From Elusimicrobiota bacterium (lineage in GTDB: Bacteria; Elusimicrobiota; Elusimicrobia; UBA1565; UBA9628): a stretch of 64,000 bases of DNA. The notes below the pieces were generated by a model. The model had not been told where the DNA came from. It worked only from the letters and a program-made list of their open reading frames with translations, and did no database searches. Below, piece by piece: positions 51,373 to 59,757 of the stretch (position 1 is the stretch's first letter; the number at the start of each line of letters is the position of its first letter). Where the stretch lies: contig DAIDHS010000010.1 in assembly GCA_027451985.1 (NCBI GenBank), positions 1 through 64,000 on the forward strand, in the 5' to 3' direction. The translations under genes were made by a program, and so were the position numbers.

Positions 51373-53037
51373 ATGCTCAGGTATTTTAAGCGCAGCATCA
51401 AAGCACAAATCGGCGCGAGTTTCGGCCTTGCCGCCATTTTCCTGATCATCCTGGGAGCCCTGGCGGTCTGGAGTTCCTTTAAGCTTACAGATACAGAAAA
51501 ATGGGTATCCCACACCCACAACGCCATGGGTGCCATTAACGATTTTAATGTCAGTTTGGAAGAAGCGATAGACGCTCAAAGGTACTACATCTTTACGGGA
51601 AAGGATAAGTATTTCCGACGCTATCGCGCTTTGGCCCGGCTTATTCCAGGGCGCATCGACTTTTTAAGTATTCTGGCTTCGGACAATGCCGTTCAGCGTC
51701 ATCGGATTGCCGCCCTAAGACGCGCGGTTTCCTTGCGGATCGCCGCAGCCGATAGGACCGTGGCACTTCGCCGGGCCAAGGGAGAGCAGGCTGCGGCCAG
51801 GCATATCGCTCGCGGCGCAGGCGAAAATAACATGGCGGAAATTCGGAGAATACTGGCGGCCATGGAACTGGAAGAAAGAGGCCTGCTCTTGATTCGGGGC
51901 CGCGACGCCGCCGAGTTCGGAACCGTCGCCGAGCTTGTCGCCCTTCTGGGAGGCTTCGCCGCCATCGCCATGCTGTTGGCCGCCGTTCTGGTCATTCTGC
52001 GAAGCTTCGACCGGCTGAGGGAAATTCAGGAGGAACGGGACCGCTTCTTCAATACGTCTGCGGACATGCTCTGCATCTTGGGCGTGGACGGGAGGTTCCG
52101 TCAGCTCAACCCTTCCTGGGAAAAGACGCTGGGATTTCCTCCCGAGGCGCTGCGGGGCAAATCTTTGCTGGACATCGCTCATCCCGATGATCGCGATGCC
52201 GCGGCCAAAGTGGTGGCGAAGCTGGCGCAGGGGCGCTCTCTCGACGGTTTTGAGAACCGCTGCCGGCGCAATGACGGCGGCGTGGTCTGGCTGCGCTGGA
52301 GTGCGGCCGAGGCGAAACAAGAACTTGTTTACGCAGGCGCGCGGGACGTTACGGCCCAAAAAAATGCCGAACGGATGCGGGACGAAGTCATCTCCATGGT
52401 CAGCCATGAATTGCGGAACCCTCTGACCGTCATCCACAGCTCGTTCGTGCTCATCGAGCGCGCCGCGCAGAGCCTTCCGCAAGAGATTCGCGAGCTTTTG
52501 AGCATGGCGCAGATTAATACGAACCGGATGCTGCGGCTTATCGAAGATTTCTTGGACATGAAGAAAATGGAGTACGGCCAGCTGGAATTCGACATGGAAT
52601 CGGCGGCCATATCTGAATTGCTCCAAGAGGCCGTTTCCTCGCACCAAGCCTACGCGCAGAGCCGCAGCGTCGGCCTCTCTTTGTCCTCTCCCCAAAACGG
52701 AATCCGCGTGAAAGTCGATCGGGCCCGCGTTCATCAGGTTCTAGCCAACCTCATTTCCAACGCGATCAAGCATTCTCCCAAGGGCGCCGCGGTCGAAATC
52801 CTTGCAGAGCCTGCTGGGGCGTCCGTCAAAATTTCGATCCGGGATCGCGGGCCTGGAATTCCGGAAAATTTTAGGGATCGCGTGTTCCAAAAATTCGCCC
52901 AGGCGGGTTCTGCGGTGGGTGGCACGGGCTTGGGCCTGAGCGTGGCCAAAGCCATCGTGGAGCGCCTGGGAGGGAGCATCAGCTTTGAAACTTCTTCGGC
53001 CGGGACGACTTTTTATTTTACTCTGCCGACGGTTTGA
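51373..53037 (+). CDS. Sensor histidine kinase (orphan, PAS-containing)
   Basis: This 554-residue kinase has helix 1 (about 13-35), a periplasmic four-helix region resembling CHASE3 (KWVSHTHNAMGAINDF, QRYYIFTGKDKY), helix 2 (about 195-215), a PAS domain (about 230-330, ADMLCILGVDGRFRQLNPSW), a dimerisation H-box SHELRNP (His about 344), and an ATPase domain with N box NLISNAIKHS, G1 DRGPGIP and G2 GTGLGLS. No response regulator lies next to it. It may control the adjoining exported-protein cluster, which starts 33 bases later, or the divergent exporter. The stimulus is unknown. Confidence 0.9.
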   Translation: MLRYFKRSIKAQIGASFGLAAIFLIILGALAVWSSFKLTDTEKWVSHTHNAMGAINDFNVSLEEAIDAQRYYIFTGKDKYFRRYRALARLIPGRIDFLSILASDNAVQRHRIAALRRAVSLRIAAADRTVALRRAKGEQAAARHIARGAGENNMAEIRRILAAMELEERGLLLIRGRDAAEFGTVAELVALLGGFAAIAMLLAAVLVILRSFDRLREIQEERDRFFNTSADMLCILGVDGRFRQLNPSWEKTLGFPPEALRGKSLLDIAHPDDRDAAAKVVAKLAQGRSLDGFENRCRRNDGGVVWLRWSAAEAKQELVYAGARDVTAQKNAERMRDEVISMVSHELRNPLTVIHSSFVLIERAAQSLPQEIRELLSMAQINTNRMLRLIEDFLDMKKMEYGQLEFDMESAAISELLQEAVSSHQAYAQSRSVGLSLSSPQNGIRVKVDRARVHQVLANLISNAIKHSPKGAAVEILAEPAGASVKISIRDRGPGIPENFRDRVFQKFAQAGSAVGGTGLGLSVAKAIVERLGGSISFETSSAGTTFYFTLPTV

Positions 53038-53070
53038 CTTCACTCGTTTCTTATGCTTGAATCGTCCCTC

Positions 53071-53910
53071 ATGAAGCGTTTCTTTCGGGCTTTTACGCCG
53101 GCGGCCCTGATTCTTTTTGGCGCCGGGTGCACCTACTACAGCGTCAATCCTCAGGGTGTTCCCAGCGTGCCGCGCGAGGCTTCTGCCCTGCCGCTGAGCG
53201 TGGGCATCGCTTGGACTCCGCCGCAGAAATGGAAAGCGTATCCGTTCCTCGCGATGAGTCCCATGGCCGACGACGAGTACGGTAACTGCAAAGCAACGGG
53301 AATCCCGAAAGACGTGTGTGATGAAAGATATAAGGAATGGATTGCAAACGAGCATTGGAATCCGAATCACCATCGCTTCGGAGAGATTTTCGCCAAAAAG
53401 CTCAAAGAGGCTCATTTATTCCAGAACGTCATTTTTCCCGTTTCCCCGAGCCTGGCGGCGAGAGCGCCGGTCGATTTGATGATTCGCGTGGAGCCGGTTC
53501 AAGAATCTTTCCTTTCCCAAGATTTGGGCATGGAGCTTTTTATTCCGCTGACGGTTCCTCTCTGCGATCCTTTTTTAATCGGTTGCCCATTGGTCACCAC
53601 CACCGACACCTTCGGCACCTCAGTTCGCGTGACGGTGACAGATCGCGCTGGGCGAGAGCTTAAGAGTTATACGGAACAGGAGAAAGTAGATACAGTTTTC
53701 CCTGACTTCAACGCTCCGCCGCTTCCCGGCGCGGCGGACAAGGACGCCTCGGGCGAATCGGACGAGCGCTTGGCCGCCGATTTGGTGGGAGCTTTGGCCG
53801 GGGATAAATCGTATTTCGCGGGACTTGGCGGCGGAGCGGTCTCTCACGCTACGCCCGAGTCCGCTCCGGCTGCGCCGGCGGGAGGGCCTGCGCCTTGGTG
53901 GCAGCAATGA
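53071..53910 (+). CDS. Lipoprotein of unknown function ending in PWWQQ
   Basis: This 279-residue protein has a lipoprotein signal (MKRFFRAFTPAALILFGAGC, lipobox LFGAGC, Cys about 20). The mature part has no recognised domain; there is a hydrophobic strand pattern and a 'PLTVPLCDPFLIGCP' cysteine-bearing segment near 170, and the C-terminus is an Ala/Pro-rich linker ending APWWQQ. It is the first of six closely packed exported-protein genes and overlaps the next by ATGA. The start at 53071 fits the signal peptide; no strong ribosome site is seen. Confidence 0.6.
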   Translation: MKRFFRAFTPAALILFGAGCTYYSVNPQGVPSVPREASALPLSVGIAWTPPQKWKAYPFLAMSPMADDEYGNCKATGIPKDVCDERYKEWIANEHWNPNHHRFGEIFAKKLKEAHLFQNVIFPVSPSLAARAPVDLMIRVEPVQESFLSQDLGMELFIPLTVPLCDPFLIGCPLVTTTDTFGTSVRVTVTDRAGRELKSYTEQEKVDTVFPDFNAPPLPGAADKDASGESDERLAADLVGALAGDKSYFAGLGGGAVSHATPESAPAAPAGGPAPWWQQ

Positions 53911-54650
53911 GGGGCTTGAGTTTGACGATTCCCCGCATCGCACTGGGAGCGGTCTGTTGTTGTGTGCTTTTTTCCGGCTGCACGACTCTCAGCCATGACG
54001 TCCGGGTCGGTGATGAAGTGACGATCAAGCAGAAACTTGATTCGGGAGAAAACGTCAATTCACCCGATGAGGACGTTGGAACGCCGGGCGATTCCTCAAT
54101 CCTCGCGATGGTGCCCAGCGCCGTGGCCCAGAATGACGGCAACGTGCCGCTGCATTGGGCCGCGCTTAACGGATACGCGGATATAGCCCAGCTTTTGATT
54201 AAACATGGCGCGCAGGTCAACGTGCAGAACGGGGGAAAAGACACGCCCTTGCATTGGGCGGCCTTGGGCGGGCATGCCGATCTCGCCCGAATCCTTATTA
54301 ATGCCGGAGCGGACGTCAATGCCCAGGACGACTCTTTGGACACTCCGTTGCACTTCGCGTCCGATGTGGGCTCTCTTGACACGGTCAGCGCGCTTTTGTC
54401 CGCGGGCGCTGACCCCAACATGCGGGATGCTTACGGATTCTTGCCCTCCGATTATGCGTGCGCGGAATGGGATTTGTCGTCACCCTGTCCCAAGGCCAAA
54501 ATTCTTGAGGCTCTTCAAAATGCTCCGGTCAGGCCGACATCTGGCAACGGTTCTGGGCTTCAAGGGGAAAACTCGATGGCTCCCGTCCCGGCGCCCGCCG
54601 CTGCTCCGGCGAATAACGCCCAGCCTCAGAGTCCGTGGTGGCAGCACTAA
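53907..54650 (+). CDS. Ankyrin-repeat lipoprotein ending in PWWQH
   Basis: This 247-residue lipoprotein has lipobox LFSGC (Cys about 25), then three to four ankyrin repeats (GNVPLHWAALNGYADIAQLLIKHGAQVNVQ, KDTPLHWAALGGHADLARIL, LDTPLHFASDVGSLDTVSALL). A Pro/Ala/Asn-rich tail ends SPWWQH, matching the end of the preceding protein. Ankyrins bind other proteins, so it may hold together a periplasmic or surface assembly. It overlaps the previous gene by ATGA and is followed three bases later by the next lipoprotein. Confidence 0.75.
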   Translation: MRGLSLTIPRIALGAVCCCVLFSGCTTLSHDVRVGDEVTIKQKLDSGENVNSPDEDVGTPGDSSILAMVPSAVAQNDGNVPLHWAALNGYADIAQLLIKHGAQVNVQNGGKDTPLHWAALGGHADLARILINAGADVNAQDDSLDTPLHFASDVGSLDTVSALLSAGADPNMRDAYGFLPSDYACAEWDLSSPCPKAKILEALQNAPVRPTSGNGSGLQGENSMAPVPAPAAAPANNAQPQSPWWQH

Positions 54651-54653
54651 GCC

Positions 54654-55961
54654 ATGAATAAAAGCGGTCCGCGAATTTTTCTGCCCGCGCTGCTTGCTGG
54701 CCTGCTTCTTTCCGGGTGTGCCCTCAACCAGGATTTCCAGAAAGCCCAGGTTGAAAACAGCCTGCAGGGCTGGGCTGAATTTACTCAGAAGTATCCCGTG
54801 GCGAACCATCCCAATTGCGACGAGTGCAAAATCGCGCAGCAAAACTACGAGGCGGCCTTGGCCTCGCAGAAGGCGCAATGGAGTCAGGTCAGCGAAGAAG
54901 ACACCCCTGCCGCATACCTCCGTTTTTTAAACGCGAACTCTCCGGATAATTCTCATTACGCCGAGGCGCGGGAAAAAGCTCTTTCGGAGCTTGAGGAAGG
55001 CCGCGGAACCAGCCAGGACTATGCGAGATACTTGTCTCTTTATCCGGAAGAGCCTGCTGCATCCCAACTGCGGCGAGTTCTCTCCAAGTTGCGCTATAAA
55101 AAAGCCCTGGACTCTGGATCTTCTGCGGCTGAAACTCTTTTTGTGGAGGAGTATCCGGGTACATCCCTGGGAAAGGAAATGGGGCGCCATCTGGAAAGCG
55201 CCGAATTTAAGAACGCACGCCAGTTGGACACGCGGCTCGCGTACGAATTTTTCCTCAAACGCTTTCCCTCGGCGCCCCAGCGCGCCGAGGCCGAAGCCGC
55301 CCTGTCCAGCCTGCCGGCGGCCGTCCGATTGGTCGATGACGGCGCGGATTTGAGCCTGCTTCCCAGGCTGCGTGAGGCATCGCCGGCTTTGCGCGGCCTT
55401 GAATGCTCGTCTCTCTTTAGGACGTTGATGGAACGCGCGGGCAATCCCTACGGCGCCATGGCCGAGGGTATCCGGAGCGAATTTTTTGCCGGAAATCAAT
55501 CGAGTGGTGGTCTTCCGGTAATTTGCGCGGATACCAAGATGATTGTCCCTGGAGAGAACCGTGTGCTGGTGTCCTCCGCGCTCAAGGCCTTGGCCCGACT
55601 GGCGCAGCGGGAACAGACTTTTTCCCAGAGCATCTCCAATCCGTCCGTCACGGTGGACAAGGCCAAGGAGATCGGGAAAAGCGCCGATATCCTCGCCCAA
55701 CAGGCCGAATCTTTTGATCTAGAGATGCAGGCGTTTTACGGCTATATGCCGGCAGATCCGGACAAGCCCTCGGAAAAAGCCTCAAAAGACGCGAAGGAGG
55801 CAGAGCGGCGGGCCAAGCGGGCTTTCGAAATCGCCAGCCTTAATGAGAATAATTTTAAAAATACGGGGGCGGGCGCCGTGCTTTCCCTCATGGAGCGCCA
55901 AGCGGATCTGCTGACCCGAATCATCGCTTTTTACGAAAGACCTGAGAGGACGGCGCAGTGA
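54654..55961 (+). CDS. Lipoprotein with helical repeats, unknown function
   Basis: This 435-residue lipoprotein has lipobox LLSGC (Cys about 22). The mature part is mostly helical with repeat-like segments ending in similar sequences (GWAEFTQKYP, RFLNANSPD, RYLSLYPEEP, LFVEEYPGTS, FFLKRFPSAP). This suggests short helix-turn-helix or TPR-like units of about 30-40 residues. The C-terminal third is charged and coiled-coil-like. I recognise no family. It overlaps the next gene by one base. Confidence 0.65.
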   Translation: MNKSGPRIFLPALLAGLLLSGCALNQDFQKAQVENSLQGWAEFTQKYPVANHPNCDECKIAQQNYEAALASQKAQWSQVSEEDTPAAYLRFLNANSPDNSHYAEAREKALSELEEGRGTSQDYARYLSLYPEEPAASQLRRVLSKLRYKKALDSGSSAAETLFVEEYPGTSLGKEMGRHLESAEFKNARQLDTRLAYEFFLKRFPSAPQRAEAEAALSSLPAAVRLVDDGADLSLLPRLREASPALRGLECSSLFRTLMERAGNPYGAMAEGIRSEFFAGNQSSGGLPVICADTKMIVPGENRVLVSSALKALARLAQREQTFSQSISNPSVTVDKAKEIGKSADILAQQAESFDLEMQAFYGYMPADPDKPSEKASKDAKEAERRAKRAFEIASLNENNFKNTGAGAVLSLMERQADLLTRIIAFYERPERTAQ

Positions 55962-56656
55962 TGGTGCCCAAAGGACGGAAGGTTCTGCTCCTAGGCTGTC
56001 TGGCTCTTGGCTTCTGCGCCGGCGCGTGGGCGCAATCGGACTCCATGGATCCTTTGGACGTCAAGCAAATCCTAAGCGAAGCCGCGGACTATAGGCACCG
56101 GGCCGCTGTGCTTAGAAAGCTTATCGGCGTGCGCGAGCAGAAAATCAGCAGCATGCAGCAGCAGGCTAACGAATTGATTGCGCAGGCTCAAAATGCCGCG
56201 GCCGCACAGGAGCAGGCCGCGGCCCAGGCGCAATCACAAGCCCAGTCGGATAATGCCGCATTTGGTGGCGCCGCATCCTTCATCGGTAATTTCATACCCG
56301 GCGGCGACAGCTTCGTTGGGCAGGTGACCCAAAGCGCGCTGACGGGAATGGGCAGTGCGGAAGTGAGCAATGCCAATGCCCAGGCGCAGCAGGCTCAGAC
56401 TGTGGGCGGTTCCGAGGAAAGCCAAGCGCAGAAGGACGCCGATTCCTTGATGGCGCAGGCGCAGAACTTCCAAGGTGAAAAAAAGAAATTGGCCTACAAG
56501 GCCAGGCAATACGAGCAGCTGGCCGACGCCAAGGATTTGCTGGCTGCGGCTGAGATTTTGCGGTTGCAGGCCAGGAAAGAGTCGGACACGGTGGGACAAA
56601 CCGAGCAGGCCGCGGCCGAGCAGAAAAAATTCGTGCAAAGCATGGACATTTGGTAA
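55961..56656 (+). CDS. Secreted Ala/Gln-rich coiled-coil protein
   Basis: This 231-residue exported protein has signal peptide MVPKGRKVLLLGCLAL...AWAQ. The mature region is alanine- and glutamine-rich with long coiled coils (AAVLRKLIGVREQKISSMQQQ, QAQNAAAAQEQAAAQAQ) around a small glycine-rich patch (FIGNFIPGGDSFVGQ). Such sequences form extended or fibrous shapes. The ATG at 55961 overlaps the previous stop (TGATG). Function unknown; part of the six-gene exported cluster. Confidence 0.6.
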   Translation: MVPKGRKVLLLGCLALGFCAGAWAQSDSMDPLDVKQILSEAADYRHRAAVLRKLIGVREQKISSMQQQANELIAQAQNAAAAQEQAAAQAQSQAQSDNAAFGGAASFIGNFIPGGDSFVGQVTQSALTGMGSAEVSNANAQAQQAQTVGGSEESQAQKDADSLMAQAQNFQGEKKKLAYKARQYEQLADAKDLLAAAEILRLQARKESDTVGQTEQAAAEQKKFVQSMDIW

Positions 56657-56673
56657 ACCGGCGGCAGGCAGAC

Positions 56674-57762
56674 ATGAAAATCTGCGCTTTCGGTGTAGTG
56701 CTAAGTCTGATCGCCTTCTTGCCATCTGCCGTCCGTTCCCAACTATCTGCATCGGATATTCCGACTCCGCCATCCTCCTGCGCTGACGCTTACTGCAACT
56801 GCAACGGCCGTCAGGTTGAGGTCGGTTGCGCAAATCAGAATGCGGATTGTCGTTGCATTTGCGGCTACAGCAGTTGTCCGCAGAAGAGCGCAGGAGCGGA
56901 GTCCGGGAGCGGAACCGTTGCTCGCGATGCGGGAAACGCCGCCATGATGGGGAGCGTCGCCCACGGTCTTGGCGGCATGCTGGGCGCCGCGCTTGCGCCT
57001 GCGCCGCCGCCGCTGCCGTCGTATACTCCTCCGAAGGTCGTGATCCCTCAGAATATAGACGATAATCCGGCGGCCGACGCTTCTATCAATAGCGGCGTCG
57101 GCGCGGCTCAAGACATCATCAACGGGTATGCGGATTCGACTCCGGCCGCAGAAAAGCCTTCGGGTGAAGAGGGAGGCGTTCCGGCGCTTTTGCGCGGCGA
57201 CCCGATGAAGGACTGCCAAGGAAAGAATCTCATTTATAACCCTGAATGCGCCGATATCAGCCTGGATACTCCAGCTTTGCGCGCTAACACGGCTGAGAAT
57301 CAAAAGGCGCTCGCTGACGGCGCAGCCTTCCAAAGCGACATTGATGCCGACGCGCAGGCGCAGGAAGATGCCGATTCGATGCAAGACATGATTACGGATT
57401 ATTTGAAGGACAAGACGACGGATAATTTGGAGGACATCGGAAAGGAGCTTGGCCTCCCGGTCGATGCCATCAAAAGGGTCGAAGAAGGGGGCGGCACCCT
57501 TAAAAATTATGCGACAAATACTCTAAATAATTTTGACGGTGAGTCTTCCAACGCCGCCTGTGCGCTGGGTGCGGGGAGCGCGGCCTGCATGGATGGCTAT
57601 CATGACGCGGAAGCAAACCAGCAGGGGAGCACAAAGAAGCTGGATCAGGATACCTATAAGTTCGTCGGTGAGCAGTTCAATGTCAAACCGGCGGAGGGCG
57701 GCGAGGACAGCGGCGGAAGCAACGACTCTGGAGGCAATAATTTTTTCTCCATCTTCAAATAA
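56674..57762 (+). CDS. Secreted cysteine-rich protein, unknown function
   Basis: This 362-residue exported protein has signal peptide MKICAFGVVLSLIAFLPSAV. Directly after it is a cysteine-rich patch with ten cysteines between about residues 35 and 70 (CADAYCNCNG, CANQNADCRCICGYSSC), probably disulfide-linked. The rest is acidic and repetitive (Asp/Ala/Gln-rich, residues about 200-300) with no known domain, ending SGGNNFFSIFK. The start at 56674 is the signal-peptide Met. It lies between the coiled-coil and propeller-like genes. Confidence 0.6.
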   Translation: MKICAFGVVLSLIAFLPSAVRSQLSASDIPTPPSSCADAYCNCNGRQVEVGCANQNADCRCICGYSSCPQKSAGAESGSGTVARDAGNAAMMGSVAHGLGGMLGAALAPAPPPLPSYTPPKVVIPQNIDDNPAADASINSGVGAAQDIINGYADSTPAAEKPSGEEGGVPALLRGDPMKDCQGKNLIYNPECADISLDTPALRANTAENQKALADGAAFQSDIDADAQAQEDADSMQDMITDYLKDKTTDNLEDIGKELGLPVDAIKRVEEGGGTLKNYATNTLNNFDGESSNAACALGAGSAACMDGYHDAEANQQGSTKKLDQDTYKFVGEQFNVKPAEGGEDSGGSNDSGGNNFFSIFK

Positions 57763-57766
57763 AGCC

Positions 57767-58663
57767 ATGCTGACACTCATGCTTTTTCTGTCGTTGGCGG
57801 TCCTTCCTGGCGCGGCCCTTCGGGCGCAGGCTGTCGCTTTGCCGCAAGGCGTTAAACTGGCGCTGCCTGAAAAGGGCATTCAGGTCCGGTGGCTTTTGCC
57901 TCCCTCGTTGGCTGGAACTTCCAAAATTCCCGTTGCCCTCTCTGTGGACCCGCGCGGGGAGGTATGGCTCGTTCGCGGACATCAAGTGATTTTTGTTCCT
58001 CGCGAAAATGCCTTCTTTAAGTCCGACCGACCTTTCCAGCAGATGGCGTGGCTACCTGCGGGGGCGAATCTGATCCGCTCCGGTGAAGTTCTGGGGACAT
58101 TTACATTCGGCGGCAAGAAACCGGGAAGAGGTCTACCGGAGATTCATTTGAAGCCTTTGACTACAGTCGCCCTAAATCCTTGGGGAATGGCTCCAGCCGG
58201 CCGAGACGGCCTCTACATCATCGGCTACAATCCCCGGAAACAACTTTCCCAAATTTGTCTGTTGGCTCCTGCGGCGCAAGGCAAGAGGCTAGCGGTGCTC
58301 TTTCGCACGTCGGCGCAGATTTCGGACGTCGCGGGTGATGGTCGTGTCACCTACTTCTCTTCCGGACCGTCTATTTGGAAGCTGACGGCGAAGGGAGCCA
58401 AACTTGTCTATGCCCGCCGAAGGGGAGACATCCGCCGACTTATTTACGCCCCGGGAGTGGGCCTTTTCTTTGCAACGGATAAGTCTGTGGGCTTTGCTCG
58501 TGACGGCGATGGTTTTGACTTTGTCCAGGCGCCAAGGCCCCAAATTGCCCTCGCTCAGGGAGAGCTTTACGTAATGCTGGGAGGTCTCTCGCAGGGCGTA
58601 CTGCGCATCGGCGGGCTTTCGCGCTTTTCCGGCGTCATTAGGGCTTGGCGCAGAAAAGGCTAG
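57767..58663 (+). CDS. Secreted beta-propeller-like protein
   Basis: This 298-residue exported protein has signal peptide MLTLMLFLSLAVLPGAALRAQ and a repeated beta pattern with turns such as DPRGEVWLVRGHQVIFV, PAGRDGLYIIG, DGRVTYFSSGPSIWKLTAKG and GVGLFFATDKS. This suggests a short propeller or beta-barrel. It may bind a ligand at the surface. The ATG at 57767 follows the previous stop by four bases. The gene ends the exported cluster, overlapping the convergent aminotransferase by four bases. Confidence 0.6.
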   Translation: MLTLMLFLSLAVLPGAALRAQAVALPQGVKLALPEKGIQVRWLLPPSLAGTSKIPVALSVDPRGEVWLVRGHQVIFVPRENAFFKSDRPFQQMAWLPAGANLIRSGEVLGTFTFGGKKPGRGLPEIHLKPLTTVALNPWGMAPAGRDGLYIIGYNPRKQLSQICLLAPAAQGKRLAVLFRTSAQISDVAGDGRVTYFSSGPSIWKLTAKGAKLVYARRRGDIRRLIYAPGVGLFFATDKSVGFARDGDGFDFVQAPRPQIALAQGELYVMLGGLSQGVLRIGGLSRFSGVIRAWRRKG

Positions 58664-59757
58664 GCTGCCTGAACCTCCGCCAGCCTTTTCTCCAGCGCCA
58701 CGAATCCCGCGTCTAAATCAGCCCTTGAAATGTAGCCCATGTGCGCGATGCGAACGATTTTCCCTTTGAGGCTCAATTGTCCATCGGCGATGGAGATGCC
58801 TTCCTCGCGCAGGATTTCGGCGAGCATGGCGCTGCCATCGACGCCCTCAGGCAACCTCACGCCGGTCAGGATGTGGGCCGGGTCCTTGGCGAAAATGGCC
58901 AGCCCGTTTTTCCGTGCCCACGTCCGAGTGTAATCGGCTAATTCGGCGGTCCGCTTCCACATGCCCTCCAAGCCGATCTTTTCGATGAGCTTGAGGGCTT
59001 CCGCTTGCGCCGCGACCATGGCGACGGCCGGAGTATAAGGCGTTTCGCGCGCCTTGAGGGACCTGTCGTAAGTCTTCCAATCAAAATAAAACTTGGGCAA
59101 CCGGGCGGATTGGACCAGGGTCCAGGCGCGCTCTGAAATGGCGGCGAAAGCCAGCCCCGGGGCGTTCATGAGCCCCTTCTGTGAGGCGGTCAGGGTCACG
59201 TCGACGCCCCATTCGTCCATTCTAAATTCCTCCGCAGCCAAGCTCGAGACCGCGTCCACCACGATGACGGCTTGCGAGTTGGCGTGCACTGCCGCGGCCA
59301 AGTCTTTGATGTCGTTCAAGACCCCTGTGGAGGTGTCGGTGTGCTGCAGAAAAACCACCTTGGTCTTCGGGTGCCGCTTCAAGGCATCGGATATCTTCTC
59401 CGCCTTGGCGGCGTGGCCCCATTCCTCCGAAATCACGACGGGAGAAAGCCCGTAAGCCTTTAGAATGGCGGCGAAGCGGTCCCCGAAAGCTCCCGTTGAG
59501 TAGACCAGCGCCTCGTCTCCCGGAGAAAGCAGATTAACGACGGCAGACTCCATGGCGCCGGTGCCGGAGGCCGAAGCCATGAGGACGCGATTTTTGGTCA
59601 TGTACGCGCGTTGCATGGCGTCTAGGACGAACTGAAACATCTCCCCGAAGGCTTCGGTCCTGTGGTGCAGAATAGGCCGGGAAAGAGCGGCGAGAACCTC
59701 CGGAGGCAATGGCGTCGGGCCCGGCGTGAGCATGATGTTTTGTTTCGTCTTGGTCAT
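58660..59757 (-). CDS. Class V aminotransferase (alanine-glyoxylate/serine-pyruvate type)
   Basis: This 365-residue PLP enzyme has MLTPGPTPLPPEVLAALSRP, the PLP-phosphate segment SASGTGAMESAVVN, HTDTSTGVLND and the PLP lysine in TASQKGLMNAPGLAF (about 192). The family transfers amino groups from serine or alanine to glyoxylate or pyruvate, or in some members acts as phosphoserine aminotransferase. The ATG at 59757 overlaps the lon stop (ATGA). Why it follows lon is unclear; the linkage may simply be operonic. Confidence 0.8.
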   Translation of the reverse strand: MTKTKQNIMLTPGPTPLPPEVLAALSRPILHHRTEAFGEMFQFVLDAMQRAYMTKNRVLMASASGTGAMESAVVNLLSPGDEALVYSTGAFGDRFAAILKAYGLSPVVISEEWGHAAKAEKISDALKRHPKTKVVFLQHTDTSTGVLNDIKDLAAAVHANSQAVIVVDAVSSLAAEEFRMDEWGVDVTLTASQKGLMNAPGLAFAAISERAWTLVQSARLPKFYFDWKTYDRSLKARETPYTPAVAMVAAQAEALKLIEKIGLEGMWKRTAELADYTRTWARKNGLAIFAKDPAHILTGVRLPEGVDGSAMLAEILREEGISIADGQLSLKGKIVRIAHMGYISRADLDAGFVALEKRLAEVQAA

